A DNA stretch of 64,000 nt from Candidatus Methanoperedens sp. BLZ2 (GCF_002487355.1 NZ_NTMG01000067.1:1-64000); one strand, 5' to 3'; counted from the stretch's first letter, positions 25,548 through 33,762 are shown. A program made the numbers and translations. The notes: generated by a model from the letters alone, not told the origin.

Positions 25548-27482
25548 ACGATCGGCACATCAGATATTGAAATCGAGAAGGAAGGCCCAAAGTCTGGAAA
25601 AGATAATAAAAGCAGCCTCTGGATCACCGATTCATCAGCGAAGGAAAGAAGGACCTCCCTGGAGTTGCCCGCAGGGTCTTGGACAAGGCTGGAGTTGCAG
25701 CCTGCTACCGATGGAAATCTCCTTCTCCTATGCTGTTATCCAACAGGATCGATAGATACCATATTCAGCATCCCTGTGGAAAAAGGTTACATCTACAGAA
25801 CATGGTATCAATCTGAGGCAGAAGGAAGTTATGAAATCTGGTATATTCTTGATGGATACGAAAGCAACACAGTCACATTTCATGTGATTCAGGGAATAGA
25901 AAAGACCCCATCAAGCCCGATCGGGTCTATTTCGATGCCTGCGGCCCGGTCGTTTGCACCATCCCGAAGTATCGGCTTCTCAGTTGGTGGGGCCAAGGAC
26001 ATCGGCAATTTCAGGGAGAACATAGAGGCTGGCTACCTGCCCCTGCCTACTGATGTGACATTCGAGGGTATAGCTTATGGATATTATTTCCAGACAGCCC
26101 AGGCCGGCGAGTGCAAGAAAATCTTCTGCCCATCCTACAGCTATGCCATATCAAAAGATCCTTTATCCGGGGAACTTCAGCACTACCTTTCTGTTGGCCT
26201 TAACTCTGGCATAACAGATTTTCACAGAAGCAAGTTGAATCTGGTTCTTGTGCTTGACCGCTCAGGTTCTATGAGGACAAACTTTGATCAATATTACTAC
26301 GACCGCTTTGGAAACAAAAGGGAGGCAATGGGAAAGGTCGTAGATGTGACCAAGATGGAGATCGCCAGCCAAACAATAGTGAACCTTATAGAGCATCTGA
26401 AAGATGATGACCGCTTTGGGCTCCTCGTCTTTTCTGATAATGCATTGCTGGTGGAACCCATGATACCTGTGAAAGATAAAAACACAGAAAAGCTCGGTAA
26501 GAGAATCATGGAAATCGGGGCATACGGTGGCACCAATATGGAGGCAGGGATCAGGAAAGGGACTGAGCTCTTCTCCAGGGTTCGGGGGAAGGTTCCTGCA
26601 GGAAATAAGAAATCGGACCAGGAGCAGTACGCGGACAGGATAATCTTTCTAACTGATGCCATGCCCAATACAGGGGAGACAAAAGAAGAAGAGATGCTGA
26701 AAAGCTTCAGGGAGAATGCTGCCAACAGCATATATACAACCTTCATAGGTGTCGGGGTCGATTTCAACACAGAACTGGTAGAAAAAATGACCAGGATCCA
26801 GGGGGCTAATTATTACTCCATCCACTCTGCTGAGGAGTTCAGAAAGCGCATGGATGAGGAATTCGATTACATGGTCACGCCTCTGGTGTTCGATTTGCAG
26901 CTCTATCTGCATGCCTCAGGTTACAAAATCGAGAAGGTTTATGGATCTCCTGAAGCAGATGAAGCCACGGGGGAAATAATGAAGATCAGTACTCTATTCC
27001 CATCGAAGGTCGAGGAGAAAGAAATTAAAGGGGGAGTCGTGCTAATCAAGCTGAAAAAGATATCATCTGAGAGAAGTATGAGGCTAAAGGTTACATATAG
27101 GGACAAGGAGAATGCGCAGCATGTAGATGAAACCGAGGTGGAGACCACAGAAGAGGAATCCGAGTTCTATCAGGGACCTGGCGTTCGAAAGGCCATCCTC
27201 CTCTCAAGGTATGGCGATCTTCTCAAGAATTGGCTCATTGATGAGATAAAGGGGGCGAAGGGAAGAGAGAATGTTCAGCCAACTGTGACCCTGGAAACTG
27301 GCATAGTCGCGCCTGTGAAATTGGGGAAATGGGAACGCCAATCTATTCCCCTGCATGTCACAGATCAATACAAGAATATTTTTGAATTGTTCAGGGCCTA
27401 CTTTGAGAAAGAGATGGAGGCCTTAGGGGATGAAGCCCTGAAACAGGAGCTGGCAGTTCTGGGGAAGCTCGCTGGAGATTAA
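25548..27482 (+). CDS. VWA domain protein, in frame with the astacin gene across a TAG
   Basis: The frame is open from just after the astacin TAG to 27482. The first usual start is TTG at 25665, with a poor ribosome-binding site, and the 39 codons before it contain no ATG, GTG or TTG although they read as ordinary protein. From the TTG the product has 605 residues: a beta-rich segment, a VWA domain with a full MIDAS (DRSGSM near 198-203, GGTNMEAG, FLTDAMPNTGE), then a C-terminal helical domain. No signal peptide. It may have been made as the second half of a 1012-residue protein. Confidence 0.8.
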   Translation, partial: TIGTSDIEIEKEGPKSGKDNKSSLWITDSSAKERRTSLELPAGSWTRLELQPATDGNLLLLCCYPTGSIDTIFSIPVEKGYIYRTWYQSEAEGSYEIWYILDGYESNTVTFHVIQGIEKTPSSPIGSISMPAARSFAPSRSIGFSVGGAKDIGNFRENIEAGYLPLPTDVTFEGIAYGYYFQTAQAGECKKIFCPSYSYAISKDPLSGELQHYLSVGLNSGITDFHRSKLNLVLVLDRSGSMRTNFDQYYYDRFGNKREAMGKVVDVTKMEIASQTIVNLIEHLKDDDRFGLLVFSDNALLVEPMIPVKDKNTEKLGKRIMEIGAYGGTNMEAGIRKGTELFSRVRGKVPAGNKKSDQEQYADRIIFLTDAMPNTGETKEEEMLKSFRENAANSIYTTFIGVGVDFNTELVEKMTRIQGANYYSIHSAEEFRKRMDEEFDYMVTPLVFDLQLYLHASGYKIEKVYGSPEADEATGEIMKISTLFPSKVEEKEIKGGVVLIKLKKISSERSMRLKVTYRDKENAQHVDETEVETTEEESEFYQGPGVRKAILLSRYGDLLKNWLIDEIKGAKGRENVQPTVTLETGIVAPVKLGKWERQSIPLHVTDQYKNIFELFRAYFEKEMEALGDEALKQELAVLGKLAGD

Positions 27483-27791
27483 TTTTAGCATTTTGACAAA
27501 TACTCACTATTCAAAGCAGTTTTGCTGTAACCTGACACTAACTCAGAGATCTCACCCATTGGCTATTGCCGTTGTCCGTCCCCGTTACCCTCGTGTCAGG
27601 TAATTTCGCGTGTACCGCGTTGGGGTTGTCTGTACGGTCATCGATTTGGCGTTGCCGTTCTCCCGCAAGGACCTATCAACACGATTTTCCAGATTTCGTA
27701 GGTCTGGAAGCTTATAATTGATTTTTAAGTATATAGGCTTATTGTCCAGCAAATCTGATCTCGCGCTATGCGCTGAAATAGAGTTTGAGTT
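27483..27791. other. Intergenic stretch with a GC-rich minus-strand frame
   Basis: A minus-strand frame is open from about 27785 to a TAA at 27585-27587; its only possible start is TTG at 27752. It reads LPDLRNLENRVDRSLRENGN and TPTRYTRNYLTRG, and is more GC-rich than its surroundings. I do not recognise it. It may be the end of a lost gene. No other feature is seen here. Confidence 0.3.
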
Positions 27792-28349
27792 TTACGCCCT
27801 TAACATCTTCATAATGTCGTGTTTTGTAACAACACCTATAACCTTCCCCATTTCCAATACCAGGACGGCGGGATTCTTCTCAAGTATCCTTGAAACCGTA
27901 TTGGCATCTGTTGTTGGAGAGATCGTAGGAAAAGAGTCACCCATGATGTTTCGGACAAAAAGGTGTGACACTTTCCTGAGGTCGTGGTCTGTCATTGAGC
28001 GGACTATCTGATCAGATGATATACTCCCGACAGGAACACCATTGTCGATCACAGGCATCTGTGAAAAACTGTGTTCTTCCATGATCCTGGCAGCTTCCTC
28101 GACTGAACGATCTGAACTTGTATGAATAACAGAAGGATGCATAATTTTCCTGACATCGATCTTTTCTTTACGTGCTTCATCAAAAACATTGAATATTTTA
28201 TGAAGCGTTGAAAGCCTGGGATCAACATCTCCCGATTCTATGCGGGCAATAAGAGGCTGGCTTACTCCTGCACGCGAAGCGAGTAGATGCTGGGTCAGGT
28301 TTAGTTCAAGCCTCAATTTCTTTATATCATCTGGAGTTGGAAGAAACAT
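27792..28349 (-). CDS. XRE-type HTH with paired CBS domains
   Basis: A 185-residue regulator. Residues 7-60 are a Cro/XRE helix-turn-helix (LRLELNLTQHLLASRAGVSQPLIARIESG), then two CBS motifs follow (HPSVIHTSSDRSVEEAARIMEEH and MGDSFPTISPTTDANTVSRIL). CBS pairs bind adenine nucleotides such as AMP, ATP or SAM, so the protein probably couples transcription to cell energy state. It is a common euryarchaeal protein type. It has its own upstream AT-rich region. Confidence 0.88.
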   Translation of the reverse strand: MFLPTPDDIKKLRLELNLTQHLLASRAGVSQPLIARIESGDVDPRLSTLHKIFNVFDEARKEKIDVRKIMHPSVIHTSSDRSVEEAARIMEEHSFSQMPVIDNGVPVGSISSDQIVRSMTDHDLRKVSHLFVRNIMGDSFPTISPTTDANTVSRILEKNPAVLVLEMGKVIGVVTKHDIMKMLRA

Positions 28350-28431
28350 TATATTACTATGGGTAATAAGTGGTATATTAGGATTACTATTGATATCATA
28401 ATTAGTATCCTACGATTTCAGACTCTAATAA

Positions 28432-29337
28432 TTAATTTAATTCATTCGGGTGGGCGAGAAGATCATCGAAATAGAGCTTCCTGTTGGTTCTGGACATATA
28501 GAGGCGAACCCACCAGATAGTTGTCAGTGGCGAGATAATAATTAATGAAATTAAAAAGCTGATATACGGCCATATCATTAAGATTATCGGGATTTGTCCC
28601 ATTATCTGATCAATTATAATGAAAACCAGTGTTATAACCAAAATAAATACGAATAATAGAAATACCTCACCCTTATTCTTTTTAAAAAATGATAGGCCAG
28701 TCGCCAGGCTTTCTAATGGCCCCAGATTATCCGCGACAAGGGCGAATCTGAAAACAGCCAACAAAATGCTTAAGATTATTAAATATAAGATCCATAATAA
28801 AAACCCACCTGCAAGTAATGCAAAGGCTCCCATATTTTCTGAAGTTAACATTTTAGAAATATCAATATTCATTGCTCCAGGCACAATGAAAATTATGCCC
28901 ACAAGTGAAAGTAAGCTGAAAAGTAATTCTGCAAGGAACATATTTACAAGGTTCTTTTTCCCTGAATCCATCATTGCGGACAAGTTGGATTTTCCTGATT
29001 CAGTAGCCTGTATTGCCATTCCGATCGCCCCTGAAATAAAATATGCCTGGATAAACAAAACAGATAGGACAATTATCAAACCTATGATAGCGATTTCCAT
29101 TATATTCTGTCCAATAAGTGGAAGCAGAATGGAAACAACTTCTTCAGGGCTTTTGGTATTCCCAATGTTCGATAAAGATGAACCAAAAATACCTGCAAAT
29201 CCGAAACTTGCCAAAAGTACCACCAGCAGGATCGAAATAAAAAAATTGAGAATAAAAGGTATGCAGATATTAAGATTTTTTGTATATGTCTCAAAGCCGT
29301 TACTGATGATTTTTCCGATATCTTCCACCATATTCAT
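28432..29337 (-). CDS. Multi-pass membrane protein (DUF7847-like)
   Basis: A 301-residue protein with six or so hydrophobic spans. The N-terminal segment (IISNGFETYTKNLNICIPFILNFFISILLVVLLA) and NLGPLESLATGLSFFKKNKGEVFLLF match the archaeal membrane family often listed as DUF7847 or glycerophosphodiesterase-membrane-like. Function unknown. It is followed on the same strand, after about 110 bases, by the CBS regulator gene. Confidence 0.65.
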   Translation of the reverse strand: MNMVEDIGKIISNGFETYTKNLNICIPFILNFFISILLVVLLASFGFAGIFGSSLSNIGNTKSPEEVVSILLPLIGQNIMEIAIIGLIIVLSVLFIQAYFISGAIGMAIQATESGKSNLSAMMDSGKKNLVNMFLAELLFSLLSLVGIIFIVPGAMNIDISKMLTSENMGAFALLAGGFLLWILYLIILSILLAVFRFALVADNLGPLESLATGLSFFKKNKGEVFLLFVFILVITLVFIIIDQIMGQIPIILMIWPYISFLISLIIISPLTTIWWVRLYMSRTNRKLYFDDLLAHPNELN

Positions 29338-29447
29338 TTATCCTTATCAGTTTTACTCAACTTCTTAGTTAAATATTCCTGACAATACTTTAACTATTTC
29401 TCATTCCAGATAAAATGACCCTCCCGGCTATGGCCGGGAATTTAATA

Positions 29448-29696
29448 TCACTTTGGCTCTTCTTTCTTTTCTTCCTTTTCCATTTCTTTATCCATCTTGT
29501 AATCGTCATAACCCATCCATGCAACGATCAAACCCACAAAGAGAAGGACAAGGCCAATAGTAGCTTTCAATAGATCAAGAAGGTTCTGCCAATATCCGAG
29601 ATATCCATATATTGAAGGGCCTGTATACCATATAATGCCAATGATCAAAATTACTATACCTATCAACATCTTAATTATATTATTTACCAGAGACAT
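29448..29696 (-). CDS. Small two-span membrane protein
   Basis: An 82-residue protein with two hydrophobic spans (MLIGIVILIIGIIWYTGPSI and IGLVLLFVGLIVAWMGYDDY) and an acidic/basic tail (KMDKEMEKEEKKEEPK). Good archaeal pattern, no recognised function. A short imperfect hairpin with TGGCCGGGAA lies just downstream, at 29428-29440. Confidence 0.6.
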   Translation of the reverse strand: MSLVNNIIKMLIGIVILIIGIIWYTGPSIYGYLGYWQNLLDLLKATIGLVLLFVGLIVAWMGYDDYKMDKEMEKEEKKEEPK

Positions 29697-29758
29697 AATT
29701 TCACCCTGTTTACATTGTTTTATCTCATATTAAAGTTTTTTTATGAACTATAACTAAA

Positions 29759-29769
29759 AAACTATATAC
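29759..29769 (+). promoter_or_regulatory. TATA box of tRNA-Val
   Basis: AACTATATACC lies about 30 bases upstream of the tRNA 5' end, the usual position for an archaeal TATA box. Confidence 0.6.
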
Positions 29770-29795
29770 CCCAACCAACATCTAAGCATCGTGCA

Positions 29796-29869
29796 GGGCT
29801 CGTGGTCTAGTCGGCTATGATATCGCCTTTACATGGCGGGGATCCGGAGTTCGAATCTCCGCGGGCCCA
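29796..29869 (+). tRNA. tRNA-Val (TAC anticodon)
   Basis: A complete cloverleaf: acceptor GGGCTCG pairs with CGGGCCC, discriminator A, anticodon stem TCGCC/GGCGG with loop TTTACAT giving anticodon TAC, and T arm CGGAGTTCGAATCTCCG. CCA is not encoded. A TATA box lies upstream. Confidence 0.95.
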
Positions 29870-29931
29870 TATTATTTTTATGTGTAAGTAATGGAACAAT
29901 TATATTATCTTAAAAAAAGATAATCACATCG

Positions 29932-29998
29932 TTGAGGTGCAGGGGTAGAGGAAGCCCCTGATTTATAATCAAGGGAGGAATCGTACCCCGCCTTCAAA
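29932..29998 (+). tRNA. Degenerate tRNA-like sequence (TAT anticodon-like loop)
   Basis: A 67-base sequence with tRNA architecture: TTGAGG pairs with CCTTCAA at the ends, a D-arm-like GGGGTAGAGGAAGCCCC, an anticodon-like arm CTGATTTATAATCAAG with a 7-base loop reading TAT (Ile AUA), and a T-arm-like GAGGAATCGTACCCC that lacks the TTCGAAT consensus. It has mismatches in acceptor, anticodon and T stems and is short. A TATA-like TATATTA at 29901-29907 lies at tRNA-gene spacing. It is more likely a tRNA pseudogene or tRNA-like RNA than a working tRNA. Confidence 0.5.
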
Positions 29999-30000
29999 TA

Positions 30001-30010
30001 ACTATATATA
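30001..30010 (+). promoter_or_regulatory. TATA box of the TnpB transcription unit
   Basis: ACTATATATA lies about 25-30 bases before the ATG at 30033, which would give a leaderless or very short-leader transcript. Confidence 0.5.
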
Positions 30011-30032
30011 CAGATTGAACATTTATATCAAT

Positions 30033-30212
30033 ATGAACAGCATTGCTAAAACACATTGGTACAACGAGAATACCCAATCTCCAATATGTGAATCGGCGGG
30101 AAATAGTTTTCAATTTGCTGACATTCCAGTAGATGTAACCTGTAAAAAATATTTAGAATTATTAATGGAAAATCGTGGGTTTGTATTAAAACATACTGGA
30201 TATTTGATATGA
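30033..30212 (+). CDS. Small zinc-ribbon-like protein overlapping tnpB
   Basis: A 59-residue protein from the ATG at 30033 (a TTG at 30015 is also possible). The pattern KTHWYN, SPICESAGNSF, DIPVDVTCKKYLELL resembles short zinc-binding proteins with a VTCxxC end, but the second C of the last pair is Y here, so metal binding may be lost. Its TGA overlaps the tnpB ATG (ATGA), so translation should be coupled. It is either cargo of the TnpB element or a host gene whose end met the element. Confidence 0.45.
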   Translation: MNSIAKTHWYNENTQSPICESAGNSFQFADIPVDVTCKKYLELLMENRGFVLKHTGYLI

Positions 30213-31354
30213 AACAAACGCTTGTGGTTAAACTGGATACAAACAAGGAACAGCATAGTGCTATTCTTGAAACCATGCACAGGTTTAACGAAGCGTGTAA
30301 TTATATTGCCGATATTGCTTTTGAACTGAAAACCGCAAACAAGAGGGAACTTCAAAAGGTTGTCTATTATGATGTCAGGGATAAATTTAAACTTTCTGCA
30401 CAGCTTACCATAAGGGCTATTGCTAAGGTTTGTGAATCCTATAAACGGGATAAAACCATCAAACCGACATTCAAGCCTACCGGAGCTATCGTTTATGATC
30501 AAAGAATCCTGTCCTTCCGAAAGCTGGAAGCCATATCTATCCTTACCAACAGTGGAAGGCTGGCTGTTCCTATCCGTATGGGAGAATATCAAAAGGTTAG
30601 ACTGGACAGAATCAGGGGTCAGGCTGACCTTATTCTCAGAAATGGAATATTCTACCTTATGGTTGTGGTTGAAGCCCCCGAAGCCTCCAAAGTTGATGCT
30701 GTTGGAACTCTTGGGGTTGATTTGGGAATCGTGTATCTTGCTACTGATAATGACGGGGAAACTTTCAGTGGTAAGCAGGTTGATAAGGTAAGAGAGAAAA
30801 ACGCAGCTCTGCGAACTGACCTGCAAGAAGCTAACACCCCATCCGCAATGCGGCATCTCAAACGACTTTCCGATAGGGAAGCCCGTTTCCATCGTGACAT
30901 TAATCATATCATTTCCAGGAAGATCGTGGCTAAAGCCAAAGACACAAGACAGGCGATAGCTCTTGAAGACCTCAAGGGTATTCGCAAGTCTGTAACGGTA
31001 AGAAGGACTCAGAGAAGCCGTCTTCATTCCTGGGCGTTCTGTCAGTTGAGAAGTTTCATTGAATATAAGGCCACTATTGCTGGTATTCCTGTTGTTCTTG
31101 TGAATCCAAGGGGAACTTCTCATATCTGTCCTGAATGTGGACATAACGAAAGAGCGAATAGACCAAATCGAGATACATTCAGATGTGTTCAGTGTGGTTT
31201 CTCTGGCAATGCTGATCATATAGCAGCGATTAATATCGCTGCAAGAGCCGTTGAAGTCAATCAGCGGATAGTAGCATGTAATGAAGTCAAAGCCATAACA
31301 GGAATTGAGATGGAGCATAGTTACAAGCCCCCGGTTTCAACCGGTGGTAATTGA
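30209..31354 (+). CDS. tnpB: TnpB, RNA-guided nuclease of an IS1341-type element
   Basis: A 381-residue protein of the TnpB/IS1341 group. RuvC-like acids are D171 (GVDLGIVYLATD), E253 (ALEDLKGI) and D336 (GNADHIAAINIA), and the zinc finger is CPECGH/CVQCGF (C307, C310, C326, C329). All are intact, so the protein is probably active. No tnpA transposase is nearby, so it is a solo element. The 3' end of the gene carries a CCGGTT/AACCGG hairpin. GC content is above the local level. Confidence 0.93.
   Translation: MKQTLVVKLDTNKEQHSAILETMHRFNEACNYIADIAFELKTANKRELQKVVYYDVRDKFKLSAQLTIRAIAKVCESYKRDKTIKPTFKPTGAIVYDQRILSFRKLEAISILTNSGRLAVPIRMGEYQKVRLDRIRGQADLILRNGIFYLMVVVEAPEASKVDAVGTLGVDLGIVYLATDNDGETFSGKQVDKVREKNAALRTDLQEANTPSAMRHLKRLSDREARFHRDINHIISRKIVAKAKDTRQAIALEDLKGIRKSVTVRRTQRSRLHSWAFCQLRSFIEYKATIAGIPVVLVNPRGTSHICPECGHNERANRPNRDTFRCVQCGFSGNADHIAAINIAARAVEVNQRIVACNEVKAITGIEMEHSYKPPVSTGGN
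31331..31344 (+). ncRNA. Right-end hairpin, likely 3' end of the TnpB guide RNA scaffold
   Basis: CCGGTT at 31331-31336 and AACCGG at 31339-31344 form a perfect 6-bp stem with a 2-base loop inside the last codons of tnpB. In IS605/IS1341 elements the omega RNA ends at such a right-end structure, followed by the guide. If so, the guide would begin near 31355 and cover the start of the methyltransferase gene. RNA extent is inferred. Confidence 0.45.
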
Positions 31355-31357
31355 CTT

Positions 31358-32014
31358 ATGGTCTCACCGAAAAAATGTATTCTCTGTAATAATTCCACTT
31401 TTTATCCCATAACATTTACAAAAGATTACAAAAGGCTGGGTAAACGAAGTTATTTCCGCTGCCATGAATGTGATCTAATCTTTGTACCTGATGAATTCCA
31501 TCTTTCACCCAAAGATGAAGAAGAGCGATATTTGCTTCATAATAATACGCTTTCAAACAAAGGGTATGTGAATATGTTCCTGGAAAAAATAAAACTTATA
31601 CAGCAATATTGTCCGGGCATAAGTTTGATACTTGATTACGGGTGTGGTGATGAACCTGTCCTGACTGAGTTACTGCAACGAGAGGCATATGATTGTGACG
31701 GCTATGACCTTTATTTCCATCCTGAGTTTCCAGTAAGATCATATGACCTGGTCATCTCTACAGAGGTTTTCGAACATTTCAGGGACGTCAGGAATGAGTT
31801 GACAAAAATACGTTCACTTCTAAAACAGGGAGGATTTCTTGCGGTAATGACATCACTTCATGATCCAGTAGATTTTGAAAATTGGTGGTACCACAGCGAT
31901 CCGACACATATTTGTTTTTTCAGCACGAAAACGTTTGATTGGATCTCAAAGCAATTTGGATTTAAGATAATTTATTCTAATCAAAAAAATTTTATAATAT
32001 TAAAATTAAAATAA
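31358..32014 (+). CDS. Class I SAM-dependent methyltransferase with N-terminal zinc finger
   Basis: A 218-residue protein. An N-terminal treble CxxC pair (KKCILCNNSTF, FRCHECDLIF) is followed by a methyltransferase core (SLILDYGCGDEP, YDLVISTEVFEHF, LLKQGGFLAVMTSL) and WWYHSDPTHICFFSTKTFDWI. This is a common arrangement in sugar or small-molecule methyltransferases. It starts three bases after tnpB, so the TnpB element sits directly at its 5' end and may have replaced its promoter. Confidence 0.85.
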   Translation: MVSPKKCILCNNSTFYPITFTKDYKRLGKRSYFRCHECDLIFVPDEFHLSPKDEEERYLLHNNTLSNKGYVNMFLEKIKLIQQYCPGISLILDYGCGDEPVLTELLQREAYDCDGYDLYFHPEFPVRSYDLVISTEVFEHFRDVRNELTKIRSLLKQGGFLAVMTSLHDPVDFENWWYHSDPTHICFFSTKTFDWISKQFGFKIIYSNQKNFIILKLK

Positions 32015-32110
32015 ATTTATTATAACATCTTTATATATTATAAAGATTCCAAAAAATTAAGACATAAGCTTTACTGGCGCTATAGACTTAAAGTAGATGA
32101 GGTGGGTATG

Positions 32111-32359
32111 TTATTGCTTTCCTCCCCATCTGCTCAGCATTATTATTGCGACAACACATATAATTGTTACAATCACAGCCGTGACAACAAAAAGTCCCCA
32201 TTGACTCCAGGTTCCGCCTGTAGTAGTTAGAGGGATCCCGCCTGTAGCGAACGCTGAGAGTACAACCTGAGTCCAGACCATACCAATAACTATTCCAAAT
32301 GCAGTACCCAAAGACGTTCCCATAGTCTTCCTGATTTCACTTTTACTCAACTCAACCAT
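32111..32359 (-). CDS. DUF5654 family small membrane protein
   Basis: An 82-residue protein. A short polar N terminus (VELSKSEIRKTMGTSLGTAFGIVIGMVWTQVV) and a second span (WGLFVVTAVIVTIICVVAIIML) match the archaeal DUF5654 pattern. A GAGGTTGG ribosome-binding site precedes the ATG and a TATA box lies upstream. Function unknown. Confidence 0.7.
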   Translation of the reverse strand: MVELSKSEIRKTMGTSLGTAFGIVIGMVWTQVVLSAFATGGIPLTTTGGTWSQWGLFVVTAVIVTIICVVAIIMLSRWGGKQ

Positions 32360-32391
32360 ATTCCAACCTCAATTATTAGATGTATATAATT

Positions 32392-32401
32392 CTATATAAA
32401 G
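32392..32401 (-). promoter_or_regulatory. TATA box of the DUF5654 gene
   Basis: On the minus strand CTTTATATAG lies about 32-41 bases before the ATG at 32359. Confidence 0.55.
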
Positions 32402-32463
32402 TAATTGTTTTCTTCAACATCAACCGCTTCAGTCTGTATTTTTCAAAAAATTAACGAAAATAA

Positions 32464-33762
32464 TTAATTTTTTATTTTTCTCATAACGATCCCTTCCGCC
32501 ACCTTGGGAAGGAAAAGCGTTGACTTCTGCGGGAAATTCTTTCCTTCTATAAATGCCTTTCTTTCAACGTCTTTTATTGAGAATGGATTTAAAAGAAAAG
32601 CAACTTTATATTCCTTTGAGTCCACTTTTGTTATGGCCTGCTCAGGACTTGCGTTAAAAGATACATCCTCTACAGGTTTTCCCTGTATGAAGGGATTGAT
32701 CAGCCATTCATGAAGAACAATAAGATCCAGGCCAACAATCTCTTTTTTTTCTCTTGAAAGGTCATGCACAGCTTTTTCATCAGCTCTGAGGATTCTGAAT
32801 TTTTTTCCATCGTACATGCCAAGCTTAATATCAAATTCACTTCTGCGTTTCCTGAGCCGGGAATAGAATTCCTCGTCGTTGGTATCGCTTTCCAAGTCTA
32901 TTGAAAAATTCTCCCGTATTTTTTGTGCAAGTTCCTGTTCATTGAAATTGCGCACTGCCCTGTGCCATGGTAAAAGTAAAAGAGCCCTGTCCCCTCCTTC
33001 CATCATCATCATCATCGTATATTCAATACCGTCCCTTTCCCTCAGGAGATTTGAAGCTGTATACCTGTGGTGCCCGTCAAGTATGAGAAGCTTCAGTCCT
33101 TTTGTCAACTTCTTGATCTTCCGGATGAATTTTTCATCGGTTATCTCCCATAAAAAATGACGGCTGCCATTCAGGGTAACATCAACAACAGGAGGCTTAC
33201 CCGGATCCGGCACAAAATCCGGGCGCTTAAAACCCAGGTATTCCTCGAAAAGGTTGTTCAAATCATGACCTGGCATGCTGTATTCAGCAGCGATCGGTGA
33301 AAAATTCATCATACTTCCTTTCATCAACCTGTAGCGTTCATTTGAATTTACTTCAAAAATATTCTCATGCCCCACGATATTTCCCTTCCCGAGTTCTTCA
33401 ACTTTAACAAGTGATACAAGACCAAAAACAAAATACAGGCTTTTCCTGTCTTTTTCAGGAAGAAGGGGTAGTATCTCAGGGGTAAGAGAATACATAATCC
33501 CATAAATATAAAAAGCAGGTGTTTCTCTTTCTACGAGTACCTTTGATCTGGTGAAACGATCGAGTTCTTTTGTTGCATATTCAATAAATTCATCCCTATC
33601 CATGTCCTTCCTTCTGGTTGTAACATGGATTATGTTATTTTTCTCATGTGCGAATTTCTGGTAATTTGCAGCATCTATAGTATCATAAACCGGACAGATG
33701 AGTTTATCTATCTGCATCCGGGGATTAAGTATTGTTGCTTTAAAAGGCCGAATTTCTACCAT
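32464..33762 (-). CDS. DUF1015 family protein
   Basis: A 432-residue protein of the DUF1015 family. The start VEIRPFKATILNPRMQIDKLICPVYDTID is the usual N-terminal pattern. The central LLILDGHHRYTASNLLRERDG is the family hallmark and looks like an active-site loop. A run of five methionines lies at YTMMMMMEGGD. Members are widespread and mostly uncharacterised, some being linked to serine metabolism as kinase-like enzymes. No function can be fixed here. Confidence 0.85.
   Translation of the reverse strand: MVEIRPFKATILNPRMQIDKLICPVYDTIDAANYQKFAHEKNNIIHVTTRRKDMDRDEFIEYATKELDRFTRSKVLVERETPAFYIYGIMYSLTPEILPLLPEKDRKSLYFVFGLVSLVKVEELGKGNIVGHENIFEVNSNERYRLMKGSMMNFSPIAAEYSMPGHDLNNLFEEYLGFKRPDFVPDPGKPPVVDVTLNGSRHFLWEITDEKFIRKIKKLTKGLKLLILDGHHRYTASNLLRERDGIEYTMMMMMEGGDRALLLLPWHRAVRNFNEQELAQKIRENFSIDLESDTNDEEFYSRLRKRRSEFDIKLGMYDGKKFRILRADEKAVHDLSREKKEIVGLDLIVLHEWLINPFIQGKPVEDVSFNASPEQAITKVDSKEYKVAFLLNPFSIKDVERKAFIEGKNFPQKSTLFLPKVAEGIVMRKIKN

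Noticed and set aside
24444-27482. Pyrrolysine decoding as a certain explanation of the in-frame TAG
   Set aside because: No pyl genes are visible and several other genes here end in TAG, so it is kept only as one option.
30110-31318. Long open frame on the minus strand opposite tnpB
   Set aside because: It mirrors the tnpB coding strand, has no family resemblance and no ribosome-binding site; tnpB has all catalytic motifs.
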